DNA of 64,000 nucleotides from an uncultured Clostridia bacterium (GTDB taxonomy: Bacteria > Bacillota > Clostridia > Christensenellales > Pumilibacteraceae). Position 1 is the stretch's first letter. Each line of letters opens with the position of its first letter. Location: NCBI GenBank assembly GCA_947089425.1, contig CAMUKG010000007.1:57898-121897 (forward strand), in the 5' to 3' direction. Both the position numbers and the translations under genes were made by a program. A model generated the notes under the pieces. It saw only the letters and a list, made by a program, of their open reading frames with translations. It was not told where the DNA came from and searched no databases. Positions 41,793 through 50,125 of this stretch are shown in pieces.

Positions 41793-42677
41793 ATGGAAGA
41801 CGTTATATCGCGTGAGCGGAGCGACGCTCTCGCAAAAATGGAAAGCTATAAAAACGAAGAAAAGCGGCTTGTGATATTTTCGGACTACGGGCTTGACGAC
41901 GCTTGCGCGACGGCGTATTTGTTGAATAACCGCGACGAATACGACAACATAGATATAATTCCTATTGCGGGCAACGTTCACGCCGTAACGGCTATGAACA
42001 ACGCCAAAAAGTTGCTTGCGGCGGCGAAAGACGACGGACTTATTCTCGGCGGCGTGCGTCTTGTCGATTCGGTTTCGCATTATCAAGATTGCTTTACTCT
42101 TCCCGCCATTCACGGAGAAGACGGCATGGGGGACGTTTTCGACGACGTTTCGGCTTCGCCCGTGCCCGTGCTCGAATACGAGGAGTGGACGAAGAGCGTT
42201 GCGGCGGGTTACAAAATTTTGTCGCTCGGACCGTGCACAATGGTGAAACGCACACTTGCCGACGCCGTGAACTTGCCGAGCGGAAAAATAGTTATTATGG
42301 GCGGGTGTAACCGCGTGCCGCCCAACTTCGGCAAATACGAGTTTAACGACGGCATAGACCACAGTTCGTTTTTGTGGACGTTGCGTCGTCCGCACGTTGC
42401 CGCCACTCTCGACACCTGCCACGTTCCCGCTTTTAACACAATCGGCACGCGTCGCGAAGGCACGCGACTGTTAGACGTTTTAATGAACAGATGCACCGAG
42501 CTTGCCGAACGAAGGGGCGACAAAGCGAATTATATTTACGACCAAATTGCCGCGCTCGCGCTAATTCATCCCGAATTTTTCGAGTGCGAAGAAGTCTTCT
42601 TGCCCGATTTGCTTAGATTTATGCACGAGCTTAGGCTAAAAGACGAATATGCCGCAAACGGTTATAATTTGAATTGA
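41793..42677 (+). CDS. Divergent nucleoside hydrolase-like protein
   Basis: 294 residues. It resembles inosine-uridine nucleoside hydrolases, which release the base from nucleosides with a Ca ion. The N-terminal metal motif is IFSDYGLDDACAT (about 29-41), keeping three acidic residues of the family DxDxGxDD pattern but with Ser at the first position. HGEDGMGDV (about 108-116) matches the HGxDGxG loop, LGPCTMV and IMGG are in place, and EFNDGIDHSS (about 186-195) lies where the family has E.N...D. The substrate may differ. GGCGG lies 7 nt before the ATG. The polysaccharide deacetylase gene follows 10 nt later, so both are likely in one transcript. Confidence 0.7.
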   Translation: MEDVISRERSDALAKMESYKNEEKRLVIFSDYGLDDACATAYLLNNRDEYDNIDIIPIAGNVHAVTAMNNAKKLLAAAKDDGLILGGVRLVDSVSHYQDCFTLPAIHGEDGMGDVFDDVSASPVPVLEYEEWTKSVAAGYKILSLGPCTMVKRTLADAVNLPSGKIVIMGGCNRVPPNFGKYEFNDGIDHSSFLWTLRRPHVAATLDTCHVPAFNTIGTRREGTRLLDVLMNRCTELAERRGDKANYIYDQIAALALIHPEFFECEEVFLPDLLRFMHELRLKDEYAANGYNLN

Positions 42678-42687
42678 AAAATAAAGA

Positions 42688-43422
42688 ATGATAGGTAAGA
42701 TGTGGAACGGAAAAATTAAGGCGCTCACGTTCAGCTTCGACGACGGAGCCGTGCAAGACCGCAGGACAATCGAGATTTTGAACAAATATGGGTTGAAAGC
42801 TACGTTTAATCTTAACTCCGCGCTTTTGGGCACGGTGGGACGTAGCGAATACAACGGGCGCGTTATCGTGCGCGATAAAGTTTCGGCGTCGGAAGTGAAA
42901 ACGCTCTATAAAAGCCACGAAGTGGCGGCGCACACAATGTCGCACCCCAATCTTACAGAACTGAGAGAGCAAGACATAATTTTTCAGGTGGAAGAAGACA
43001 GAAAGCTTTTAAGTTCGCTTTGCGGCTACACCGTGCGCGGCATGGCTTATCCGTGCGGCGGCACAAATAACGACGACCGCGTTGCGGCGGTTTTGCGCGA
43101 GTATACGGGCGTGGAATTTTCACGCACGATTACGTCGAGCCACAGCTTCGATTTACAAACGAATTTGTATCGGTTCAATCCCACAGTGTATTATGCCGAA
43201 GAAGGGGAAACGCTGTTTTCTCTCGCCGAAAAATTCCTCGCTTTAAAGCCCGACAAGCCGCAACTGTTTTATATTTGGGGGCACACCTACGAAATGGACT
43301 TCGGCGACGAAATAAGTTGGGAAAAATTCGAAGAGTTCTGCAAATTGATTTCGGCTCGCTCCGACGTGTTTTACGGCACCAACACCGAGACTCTTTTGGC
43401 AAGTGAGGCGTGTCAAAAATAA
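42688..43422 (+). CDS. Polysaccharide deacetylase family protein (NodB-type fold)
   Basis: 244 residues. The carbohydrate esterase 4 fold removes acetyl groups from N-acetyl sugars. TFSFDDGAVQDRRTIEILNKY (split TFSFDDGAVQD / RRTIEILNKY, about 12-32) holds the catalytic Asp pair, and VAAHTMSHPNLTEL (about 80-93) the HxxxH metal motif. GMAYPCGGTNNDDR (about 119-132) is a third family block. There is no signal peptide, so the substrate is probably intracellular or the enzyme acts on small sugars. An ATG at 42700 is an alternative start; ribosome binding sites are weak for both. It is coupled to the upstream nucleoside hydrolase-like gene. Confidence 0.82.
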   Translation: MIGKMWNGKIKALTFSFDDGAVQDRRTIEILNKYGLKATFNLNSALLGTVGRSEYNGRVIVRDKVSASEVKTLYKSHEVAAHTMSHPNLTELREQDIIFQVEEDRKLLSSLCGYTVRGMAYPCGGTNNDDRVAAVLREYTGVEFSRTITSSHSFDLQTNLYRFNPTVYYAEEGETLFSLAEKFLALKPDKPQLFYIWGHTYEMDFGDEISWEKFEEFCKLISARSDVFYGTNTETLLASEACQK

Positions 43423-43438
43423 TATTCGGTTTATTTAC

Positions 43439-43466
43439 TTGACAAGAGGCGCTCGATTGTTATAAA
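43439..43466 (+). promoter_or_regulatory. Sigma-A promoter of rplM-rpsI
   Basis: TTGACA (43439-43444), 16-bp spacer, TATAAA (43461-43466). Confidence 0.75.
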
Positions 43467-43472
43467 ATATAT

Positions 43473-43632
43473 GGGTATTTTGCGCTCGGAACGTAAGCTT
43501 TGTTTGCGGATTTAGCCCCCGCGAACAAAAAAGCGAAGCGAATCGGGCGAAGAGAAGTCGGGCAACGCGAGCGGCGTGAAACGCTCGGGGTTGCGCGCGA
43601 AATAATATTATAAAAGGAAATCGTGAATAACA
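43473..43632 (+). ncRNA. Candidate ribosomal protein L13 leader RNA
   Basis: A leader of about 160 nt, richer in G+C than other gaps. The clearest stem is GCAACGCGAGCG (about 43562-43573) with CGCTCGGGGTTGC (about 43581-43593), followed by AATAATATTATAAAAGGAAA and the start codon. Many Firmicutes have an autoregulatory L13 leader here; the match in sequence was not tested. Confidence 0.45.
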
Positions 43633-44079
43633 ATGAAAACGTTTATGGCTAACGAGCAGACGGTTGAGCGCAAATGGTATGTAGTTGACGCCACCGACGC
43701 GCCGCTCGGAAGATTGGCAAGCCAAGTCGCGGCTGTTTTGCGCGGGAAGAACAAACCCGAGTTTACTCCCCACGCCGACGCGGGCGACTTTGTAATCGTA
43801 ATAAACAGCGACAAAGTGGCGCTCACCGGCAAAAAACGCGAGCAAAAAATGAAACGCCACCACACGCTTTACATGGGCGGACTCAAAGAGGTTAAATACT
43901 CGAAGTATCTTGCCGAAAAGAGCGACGAAGCGGTGTATGAGGCTGTGAAGGGAATGCTTCCCAAAAACTCGCTCGGAAGAAAAATGCTCAAAAAGCTTCG
44001 CGTGTATAAGGGAGCGGAGCACAAGCACGAGGCTCAAAAGCCCGAGCCCATGAAACTCGTAGAAAAGAGGTACAACTGA
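43633..44079 (+). CDS. rplM: 50S ribosomal protein L13
   Basis: 148 residues. An early-assembling protein of the large subunit. [20 protein letters not shown] opens as in the family; [15 protein letters not shown] (about 26-40), [12 protein letters not shown], and the C-terminal signature [19 protein letters not shown] (about 110-128) are all present. It heads the usual rplM-rpsI pair, with 1 nt between the genes. AAGGAAAT lies about 13 nt upstream. It is complete. Confidence 0.97.
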   Translation: MKTFMANEQTVERKWYVVDATDAPLGRLASQVAAVLRGKNKPEFTPHADAGDFVIVINSDKVALTGKKREQKMKRHHTLYMGGLKEVKYSKYLAEKSDEAVYEAVKGMLPKNSLGRKMLKKLRVYKGAEHKHEAQKPEPMKLVEKRYN

Positions 44080-44080
44080 T

Positions 44081-44494
44081 ATGGCAACCAAATCATCGGC
44101 AAAAAAGAAAATACAGTTTTGGGGTACAGGTCGCCGCAAAAAGGCGATTGCCCGCGTGCGTTTGCTTCCCGGCAGCGGCAGCATAACGGTGAATAAGAGA
44201 GCGCTCGACGATTATTTCGGACTCGACACTCTCAAAATTATAGTGAACCAACCGCTCGAAGCTACGGGCGCAACGGGTAAATTCGATATTTTCGTTAACG
44301 TGAAAGGCGGCGGCTTTACGGGACAGGCGGGCGCTATCCGTCACGGAATCGCGAGAGCGCTTTGCGAGGCTGACCTTGCCTATCGCCCCGCGCTCAAAAA
44401 AGCGGGCTTCCTCACGCGCGACCCCAGAATGAAAGAGAGAAAGAAATACGGTTTGAAAAAGGCGCGCAAATCGCCTCAGTTCAGCAAACGTTAA
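44081..44494 (+). CDS. rpsI: 30S ribosomal protein S9
   Basis: 137 residues. A small-subunit protein whose C-terminal tail reaches the P-site t[24 protein letters not shown] (split [14 protein letters not shown] / RLLPGSG, about 9-29), [20 protein letters not shown] (about 67-86) and the basic tail ending [11 protein letters not shown] are the family signatures; the final Ser-Lys-Arg is conserved. It is translated directly after rplM, whose stop is 1 nt before the start. A strong terminator follows. Confidence 0.97.
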   Translation: MATKSSAKKKIQFWGTGRRKKAIARVRLLPGSGSITVNKRALDDYFGLDTLKIIVNQPLEATGATGKFDIFVNVKGGGFTGQAGAIRHGIARALCEADLAYRPALKKAGFLTRDPRMKERKKYGLKKARKSPQFSKR

Positions 44495-44505
44495 TCGCTC
44501 GTTTA

Positions 44506-44541
44506 CAAACAGCTTCCTTTTTCGGGAAGCTGTTTGCTTTT
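44506..44541 (+). terminator. Terminator of rplM-rpsI
   Basis: 12-bp stem CAAACAGCTTCC/GGAAGCTGTTTG followed by CTTTTT. The T-tract runs directly into the isolated arm of element A. Confidence 0.9.
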
Positions 44542-44646
44542 TCGGGGGCAAAGCAAGCGAAATTGTTTTGTTAAAGTCGCTCGAAGTGCTACTAAGCGCA
44601 CCGTCGCGCCTTTGCCTCGCACTTTCGCTTGTTTGCTCCCCGAAAA
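44539..44646 (+). repeat. Isolated arm 1 of mobile element A
   Basis: About 108 bp matching the first inner palindrome of the full elements (copy 1 about 4614-4720), with TTTTCGGGGGCAAAGCAAGC at the left and GCTCCCCGAAAA at the right. The terminal repeats and arm 2 are absent. A block in the loop (CGGAGTGGAGAGCACACC in the full copy) is diverged here. It begins inside the T-tract of the rpsI terminator. Confidence 0.75.
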
Positions 44647-44734
44647 CGGCTACATTCACGAAGCGGGTTTACTTATTGCGGTTAGATGAACGCTTCGGAA
44701 ACATTGCGGAAAACACGACAAAAAAAGGTAAAAC

Positions 44735-45541
44735 ATGGAGCTTAAAGCGTTACTTAAAGTTCATAATTTTTCGTGCAGTAAAAGGTACGGGCAAAACTTT
44801 TTGTCCGACCCTCAGCTTTTGAGCGCCATTGCGTCCGACGGGGCGCAAGAGGGCGACACGGTGCTCGAAGTGGGCGCGGGGGCGGGAACTCTCACGCGCG
44901 CGCTTTGCGGGCTCGGAGCGCACGTTACGGCGTTTGAAATAGATGAACGCCTGCGTCCCGTACTCAACGAGTCGCTCGCGGGAGAGGACGTTGAAATCAT
45001 TTATGCCGACGTGATGAACTACGATTTGAGTTCGCTCGAACTCGGAAAGTATCGCGTTGTGGCGAATTTGCCGTATTACATTACCACGCCCGTAATATTC
45101 CGCTTTTTATACGACGAAAACCTGCTGAGTTTAACGGTGATGGTTCAAAAGGAAGTTGCCGACAGAATATGCGCCAAAGAGGGAACGCCCGAATACGGTG
45201 CGCTCTCGGCTCAAATGCAAGCTATGGGAAATGTGCGAATTACGAGGCGGGTGCCGCGCGGCATGTTTTTTCCGTCGCCCGACGTAGACAGCGCTGTGGT
45301 TAGGCTGGATATTGCGCCTATTTGCAGTAGGGAGCTTTTGCCTCACTATAAAAGAGCGGTTGCCGCCGCTTTTGCAATGCGTCGAAAAACGCTTGCAAAC
45401 AATCTTACCGCCGCATATTCTATTACGAAACAAAAAGCCGAAGAGCTTGTGCGCGAGGTGTGCGGCAACTGCTCGGCGCGAGGGGAAACACTTTCGCCCG
45501 CTTGCTTCGTTCGTCTTGCCGAACTTCTCAAAGAGGCGTGA
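44735..45541 (+). CDS. rsmA: 16S rRNA (adenine1518-N6/adenine1519-N6)-dimethyltransferase
   Basis: 268 residues, standard length (also called KsgA). It dimethylates two adjacent adenines near the 3' end of 16S rRNA during small-subunit maturation. KRYGQNFLSDPQLL (about 15-28), the SAM site VLEVGAGAGTLTRAL (about 43-57), FEIDERLRPVL and the catalytic ANLPYYITTP (about 109-118) are visible, as is the C-terminal helical part with MRRKTLANNL. AAAGG lies 6-7 nt upstream. The family assignment is clear. Confidence 0.96.
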   Translation: MELKALLKVHNFSCSKRYGQNFLSDPQLLSAIASDGAQEGDTVLEVGAGAGTLTRALCGLGAHVTAFEIDERLRPVLNESLAGEDVEIIYADVMNYDLSSLELGKYRVVANLPYYITTPVIFRFLYDENLLSLTVMVQKEVADRICAKEGTPEYGALSAQMQAMGNVRITRRVPRGMFFPSPDVDSAVVRLDIAPICSRELLPHYKRAVAAAFAMRRKTLANNLTAAYSITKQKAEELVREVCGNCSARGETLSPACFVRLAELLKEA

Positions 45542-45687
45542 GACGCAATAACGAATGGAGCCGCGCTCGTTTTACTCGCTTGTAGTAACATAGTGAACGG
45601 GGTGGTTCTAAACTTGCAGTGACAATAGCAACAAAACGGGACAAAACGGCGCGCGGAGTTGTTGTAATAATAAAGGAGGCGGAGCTT

Positions 45688-46473
45688 ATGCCTATTATCA
45701 ACATTATAATAGTAGCGCTTTTATTGCTGTCGCCTATGTTTTTTATTGTGCTTATAGCGCTTGCAAGCGGCTCCTTAGAAAAAAAGTCCAAATTGGTGCC
45801 GCCCGTGCACAGTAAATCCGAGCGTATGCCAAAAGAAAAAGTCGCATTACCGCAACCGTCCGCTTTATCTAAAAAGACGGTCGCGCGAGCAAACGAACGA
45901 AACGAAAGACTTGTGCCGCTCGCAAATTCCGCTTTCGGGCAAACTTACAAAAAAACGCCCGAAAGACTCGTACCGCCCGCGAATTTCGTGCGTATGCCGC
46001 TCAAACCGCTTTCTCTCGCGCAAATACGGTTTAATAAAGCGGTTCGCGTTTTAAGCGCGGTTTTGGGCGTGCTGTGCGCGTTGTCGGTGTTCATGATTTC
46101 GGCATGCACGTTTTTTTCTTCTAACGCCGCAATGCACTACATAGAATTGCAGTTGGAACGTTACAACACCGTTCACGCCGTTAAAGGGTATATGACGGCA
46201 TCGTTTGTGTGTATGGGGCTTTCAGCCGTGTGCGTTGCGTTCGCTTTCGTAGGGTTTTCGGAGCTCGTTAAAGTGAACGAATACGGCGCGAGCTTGACTT
46301 TATTGTTCATATTGCATATTCCTTTGATTTTATGGGCGGCTTTCTTTGAGAATTCCTCGCTTTCGCAATGTTTGGTTACGGTAATAATTTCGACTGTTTT
46401 TTTGTGCGTGCATGCCGCTTTAATGTTTTTCTTCGTTATGCGTTCGAAAAAACTTTTGAAAACTAAAGCATAA
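45688..46473 (+). CDS. Hypothetical membrane protein with repeated LVPPxN linker motif
   Basis: 261 residues from the ATG at 45688, chosen for AGGAGG 8 nt upstream; the longer frame from 45619 has none. An N-terminal membrane segment (IINIIIVALLLLSPMFFIVL) is followed by a basic linker (about 28-110) in which a short motif recurs: KLVPPVH, RLVPLAN, RLVPPAN. Four more hydrophobic segments follow (about 120-255). I do not recognise the family. The repeated Pro motif might be a binding site or a cell-wall spanning piece. The gene stands alone after a 146-bp gap with a degenerate dispersed repeat, and its 3' end faces the zinc-ribbon gene. Confidence 0.65.
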   Translation: MPIINIIIVALLLLSPMFFIVLIALASGSLEKKSKLVPPVHSKSERMPKEKVALPQPSALSKKTVARANERNERLVPLANSAFGQTYKKTPERLVPPANFVRMPLKPLSLAQIRFNKAVRVLSAVLGVLCALSVFMISACTFFSSNAAMHYIELQLERYNTVHAVKGYMTASFVCMGLSAVCVAFAFVGFSELVKVNEYGASLTLLFILHIPLILWAAFFENSSLSQCLVTVIISTVFLCVHAALMFFFVMRSKKLLKTKA

Positions 46474-46554
46474 ATTTTTTTGAAAAATTATAGGAAATAA
46501 AAAAACGACACGAACATGTTTCGCGCCGTTTTAACTTATATTGCGGTAAAAAAA

Positions 46555-47046
46555 TTATTCTTCGTCCTCGTCGAGTTCGTCCTCGTCTTCTTCGTCGTCA
46601 AACTCGTCGTCCTCTTCGTCGAAGCCCTCGAACGAATCGGGGTAATCGAAATCGTCGACGCGGTCGGAAACGGGTTCCTCGTCTTCTTCGGGTTCTTCGT
46701 CGTCGAGAATGGGCTCGTCGTCAAGCGGCAAAATGCCGATAGGTCCCATTTCGTCGGGGTCGCGTTCCATAGCGTCCCACTCGCTCTTTTCTTCGGCGGC
46801 TTCGCGCTCTTCGCGTTCTTTAAGGCACAAAAAGCAAATTTCTTCGTCTTCGCCTATATAGTTCACTTGGCAAATAGGGCAAAGCTTTTCGAGCCCCGCT
46901 TCCTCGTCGTCGGGTAGCAAAATGCTGGGGTCCACGAGACCCATTTCTGCTTTGCACACTGTGCAGTATTTTTCTTTGGCGTCAATGTAATTGAGCTCGC
47001 ATCTCGGGCAGAGAATGTAAGCGGGTTTCTTTTCTTCTTTTTTCAC
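46555..47046 (-). CDS. Double zinc-ribbon protein with very acidic tail
   Basis: 163 residues from a GTG at 47046. The open frame reaches 47118, but that stretch contains the promoter, and GGGGAG lies 9 nt before the GTG. Two CxxC pairs form one ribbon (CPRCELNY ... CTVCKAE, about 14-35), and two more form a second (CPICQVNY ... CFLCLKE, about 55-75). The second half is about 45% Asp/Glu and ends in an almost pure acidic run (DDEFDDEEDEDELDEDEE). It has no enzyme motif. Similar small zinc-ribbon/acidic proteins occur in Clostridia next to pckA or elsewhere, without known function. It may bind a partner protein or RNA polymerase; this is inference. Confidence 0.7.
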   Translation of the reverse strand: MKKEEKKPAYILCPRCELNYIDAKEKYCTVCKAEMGLVDPSILLPDDEEAGLEKLCPICQVNYIGEDEEICFLCLKEREEREAAEEKSEWDAMERDPDEMGPIGILPLDDEPILDDEEPEEDEEPVSDRVDDFDYPDSFEGFDEEDDEFDDEEDEDELDEDEE

Positions 47047-47076
47047 TAAAATCGGCTCCCCGTTTTTCTCGCCATT

Positions 47077-47105
47077 ATTATATTCATATTCATGCCGTTT
47101 GTAAA
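47077..47105 (-). promoter_or_regulatory. Sigma-A promoter of the zinc-ribbon gene
   Basis: Minus strand: TTTACA (47105-47100), 17-bp spacer, TATAAT (47082-47077). It lies inside the apparent 5' end of the open frame and so fixes the start downstream at 47046. Confidence 0.8.
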
Positions 47106-47176
47106 CTGTTTTTAGCATATTTTTTAAAATTTTTTATAACATTTTTTCCGCGCAAGGTTTTTTCCGCATAAAAATG

Positions 47177-47215
47177 AAAAAGCGCCCTCGCTTTTAATAG
47201 GCTTAGGCGCTTTTT
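47177..47215 (-). terminator. Terminator of pckA
   Basis: 10-bp stem AAAAAGCGCC/GGCGCTTTTT, 26 nt beyond the pckA stop on the minus strand. Confidence 0.8.
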
Positions 47216-47240
47216 AATACTTTTCTTGCGTTTTAAAAAA

Positions 47241-48821
47241 TTACGCTTTGGGTCCCGCGTTCACAATGTTGGCGGGCATGTGAGTGTATTTTTTGAAGTT
47301 TTGAACGAATTCGCCCGCAAGCTTTTTGGCAAGACGGTCGTATTCTTTTTTGTCTTTCCACACGCTCTTGGGGTTAAGTATTCCGCTTTCCACGCCGGGA
47401 CAGGTTTTGGGAACCGCAAGTCCGAAGAAAGGTTCGGTTTCGTATTCCACTTTCGCGAGTTCGCCGTTTAACGCGGCGGTTACTATCGCGCGGGTTGCGG
47501 GAAGCGACATGCGTTTGCCCACTCCGTAGGCGCCGCCCGTCCAACCTGTGTTTATAAGGTAAACGTCGGAGCCGTGCTTTTTGATTTTTTCGCCGAGCAA
47601 TTCTGCATACACGCTCGAATCGAGGGGAAGGAACGGAGAGCCGAAGCAAGTGGAGAACGTGCAAACGGGGTCGGTTATGCCGCGTTCGGTGCCCGCAACT
47701 TTGCTCGTGTAGCCCGACACGAAGTAGTACATGGCTTGCTCGTTGGTGAGCTTAGACACGGGGGGCAACACGCCGTAAGCGTCGGCGGTGAGGAATATAA
47801 CCGTGTTGGGGTGCCCGCCCACGCCGGGAATAACGGCGTTGGGGATAAAGTCGATAGGGTAGGCAACGCGGGTGTTTTCGGTAAGCGTTTTGTCGGTGAA
47901 GTCGGGCACGCGAGTGTCGGAATTCACAATCACGTTTTCCATAACCGCTCCGTGACGGATAGCTCCGAAAATTTCGGGTTCCTTTTCGGCGCTGAGGTCT
48001 ATGCACTTGGCGTAGCAACCGCCCTCTATGTTGAATATGCCGTCGTCGCCCCAGCCATGTTCGTCGTCGCCTATGAGCCCGCGATTGGGGTCGGCGGAAA
48101 GGGTGGTTTTACCCGTTCCCGAAAGTCCGAAGAAGAGAGCGGTGTTGCCGCTTCCGTCTTGCGCCATGTTGGCGGAACAGTGCATTCCGAGCACGCCCTT
48201 TTGGGGAAGCAAGTAGTTCATAACGCTGAACACCGATTTTTTCATTTCTCCGCAATATTTGCTGCCTGCGATTAGCACGAGTTTTTTTGTAAACGAAACG
48301 AGAATAGCGGCTTCGCTGTTTATTCCCTCTTTGGCGGCGTCAAGCTTTAAGCCGGGCGCGCAAATAACGGTGAAATCCTCTTTATAGTTTTTGAGTTCTT
48401 TTTCGGTGGGACGAATGAGCATGTCGTGCATGAAAAGATTTTGCGACGCGAATTCGTTGATTACGCGCACCGAAATGCGGAATTTAGGGTCGGCGCCCGC
48501 AAATCCGTCGAAAACGTATAAATCGCGGTTCGAAAGATATGCCGCCATTTTGCCGTATATGCGTTCGAAAGTTTCGGGCGCGATTTTTTTGTTTTCGGCG
48601 CCCCAGTTTATTTCGCCGGTGATTTCGGGCTCGTCGGCAATAAAACGGTCTTTGGGGCTTCTGCCCGTGTATTTGCCCGTTTCAATCAAGAGCGCGCCCT
48701 TATCGGTGAGGCGTGCGGGCTCGGTTTTAAGCGCGGTTTCCACAAGCACGGCGGGACTCAAATTGCGATTCACGCTTTTGGGGCTCATGATTCCGTATTT
48801 TTCGATACCGTAGGTTTCCAT
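47241..48821 (-). CDS. pckA: Phosphoenolpyruvate carboxykinase (ATP)
   Basis: 526 residues, normal length. It interconverts oxaloacetate plus ATP with PEP, CO2 and ADP; in anaerobes it often works toward oxaloacetate. The P-loop GLSGTGKTTLS (about 232-242) and the metal/kinase-2 motif GDDEHGW (about 251-257, after DPNRGLI) are diagnostic of the ATP type. TGRSPKDRF (about 51-59), the substrate Arg region, and the NTRVAYP block (about 310-316) are also present. AAGGAG lies 8 nt before the ATG. Its own promoter about 110 nt upstream and a terminator make it a single-gene unit. Together with pyk and pflB it marks PEP/pyruvate metabolism. Confidence 0.97.
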   Translation of the reverse strand: METYGIEKYGIMSPKSVNRNLSPAVLVETALKTEPARLTDKGALLIETGKYTGRSPKDRFIADEPEITGEINWGAENKKIAPETFERIYGKMAAYLSNRDLYVFDGFAGADPKFRISVRVINEFASQNLFMHDMLIRPTEKELKNYKEDFTVICAPGLKLDAAKEGINSEAAILVSFTKKLVLIAGSKYCGEMKKSVFSVMNYLLPQKGVLGMHCSANMAQDGSGNTALFFGLSGTGKTTLSADPNRGLIGDDEHGWGDDGIFNIEGGCYAKCIDLSAEKEPEIFGAIRHGAVMENVIVNSDTRVPDFTDKTLTENTRVAYPIDFIPNAVIPGVGGHPNTVIFLTADAYGVLPPVSKLTNEQAMYYFVSGYTSKVAGTERGITDPVCTFSTCFGSPFLPLDSSVYAELLGEKIKKHGSDVYLINTGWTGGAYGVGKRMSLPATRAIVTAALNGELAKVEYETEPFFGLAVPKTCPGVESGILNPKSVWKDKKEYDRLAKKLAGEFVQNFKKYTHMPANIVNAGPKA

Positions 48822-48867
48822 GATTTTATTCTCCTTAAAAATTTATTGTAATGTTATGTTTTTTTCG

Positions 48868-48956
48868 CGGGAACGCGCCCGCTTGCAAAGGCTGAAAAAA
48901 ATGAGTTGCCAACCTTCACCAAATACAATTATACACCATATTTTCGGTTTACGCAA
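48868..48956 (-). promoter_or_regulatory. pckA promoter and leader hairpin
   Basis: Minus strand: TTGCGT (48956-48951), 17-bp spacer, TATAAT (48933-48928). The leader of about 100 nt has a small stem GCGGG/CCCGC (about 48886-48868). Confidence 0.75.
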
Positions 48957-49016
48957 GCAAAAAACACGACTTCGAATATTTGCCGCAATTTAATCGTTTT
49001 AATTTTTAAAAGGGTA

Positions 49017-49045
49017 TTTACTTTTGTGAAAATATGGTATATAAT
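49017..49045 (+). promoter_or_regulatory. Promoter of the AT-rich accessory operon
   Basis: TTTACT (49017-49022), 17-bp spacer, TATAAT (49040-49045). It is the only strong plus-strand promoter before the terminator at 50385-50428, so the genes between form one unit. Confidence 0.7.
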
Positions 49046-49079
49046 TAGTGTGTTGCCAACAAATGTTTGAAAATGAAAA

Positions 49080-49238
49080 ATACAGGAGAATGAGAAAGAT
49101 GAAAAAGAACAGAAACCGAAAAAGAAGAAGCGATTAAGCGAAACGGATGTAATAATAGGCATGCTCGTCGGGTTGCCTTTATGTATTGGGTTACTATATG
49201 GATTTGCATACTTATTCTATTTAATATGTCCATTATAG
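49080..49238 (+). pseudogene. Small Lys-rich/single-TM reading frame without a start codon
   Basis: The open frame between the TGA at 49074 and the TAG at 49236 encodes a charged stretch (QENEKDEKEQKPKKKKRLSE) followed by one membrane segment (VIIGMLVGLPLCIGLLYG ... FYLICPL). This layout, charged Lys-rich head then membrane segment, is the same as in the next protein. No ATG, GTG or TTG lies before the charged part. The only well-placed ribosome binding site (AGGAG 49084-49088) serves an ATG at 49099 in another frame that stops after 12 codons. It could be a frameshifted relic, an ORF using AUA at 49080, or a case of -1 frameshifting; the A-runs there have only five A's. Confidence 0.4.
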
Positions 49239-49309
49239 TTTATTGCAAGAGACTAAGCTAAGAAAAACGTTTACGAAAGGCGTTGCAAATCCGTCTATTA
49301 TAGTAGGAG

Positions 49310-50125
49310 GTGAAACTTATAAAAGAAGAAAGTCAGAACGAAGTTGCTGTTAAAGACAATAAAAAGAAGCGAAAAAAGAAAATAATCGGCAGTATTATTA
49401 TATTGTGTACTATTATAATAGCGTTGTGTCCTGTGTTGAGTTCCATATACTTATGGATGCCGCATAGCTCGGGAGATTTTAAATATAAACTTTATTGGAA
49501 CGGACACAACAATTTGCGAGTTACCGAACTAACGAAAAAAGGAAAAAATAAAAAAGTGCTAATTGTTCCGAAAGAAATAAAAGGGAATGAGGTATGCGGC
49601 TTAGGTTTGCGCGCCGGATTGTGGGGAGATTATTCGGTATGGGAATCCGAAAAATTAGAAACTTTATATGTGTGGTACAATTACAATTCAACCGTTGTAT
49701 TTGATTGTCCGAATTTAGAAAAAGTATTTATATTGAATATTACAAAGGAACAAGTATTTGGTAGTAGAAGTTTTGGGGCGATAGCATGGGATATAAAACG
49801 ATATATATTCAATGAAATTTATTTTGACAGGGATGGGAGCGGATTTACTTTGCCCGCTAACGTAACATATTACTATAACTATGAAGGTGCGGAGAACTAT
49901 GGATGTTATTGGTTGGATAACTTAGAAGACGGAGAGAAGATTACGTATATACCTGCACCGCCCGTAAGAGAGGGATATAAGTTTGCGGGGTGGTATCATG
50001 AACCCGAATGCGAAAAAGAATGGAACTTCGAAACCGACACAGTGGAAGCGAGCGATGAGGAAGCTTATGAAGATGAAACGAGCTTTATAGAGAACAGACT
50101 TTATGCCAAATGGCTAAGAACATAA
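49310..50125 (+). CDS. Membrane-anchored protein with C-terminal InlB B-repeat-like domain
   Basis: 271 residues from the GTG at 49310. A Lys-rich head (KDNKKKRKKK) and a membrane segment (about 27-50) are followed by an external part. Residues about 58-200 look like a short leucine-rich/BspA-type surface region (LETLYVWYNYNSTVVFDCPN, LEKVFIL). Residues about 220-270 match the Listeria-Bacteroides InlB B repeat: PPVREGYKFAGWYHEPECEK, then WNFETDTV and NRLYAKW. Start choice is doubtful: AGGAGGTGA (49305-49313) overlaps the GTG, and the codon at ideal spacing (8 nt) is ATA at 49319. It is more AT-rich than neighbours, which suggests acquired DNA. It may bind peptides or surfaces; its function is unknown. 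Confidence 0.7.
   Translation: MKLIKEESQNEVAVKDNKKKRKKKIIGSIIILCTIIIALCPVLSSIYLWMPHSSGDFKYKLYWNGHNNLRVTELTKKGKNKKVLIVPKEIKGNEVCGLGLRAGLWGDYSVWESEKLETLYVWYNYNSTVVFDCPNLEKVFILNITKEQVFGSRSFGAIAWDIKRYIFNEIYFDRDGSGFTLPANVTYYYNYEGAENYGCYWLDNLEDGEKITYIPAPPVREGYKFAGWYHEPECEKEWNFETDTVEASDEEAYEDETSFIENRLYAKWLRT

Noticed and set aside
47047..47118. Longer N-terminus of the zinc-ribbon protein
   Set aside because: The stretch contains a full TTTACA-17-TATAAT promoter, so it cannot be translated from that transcript.
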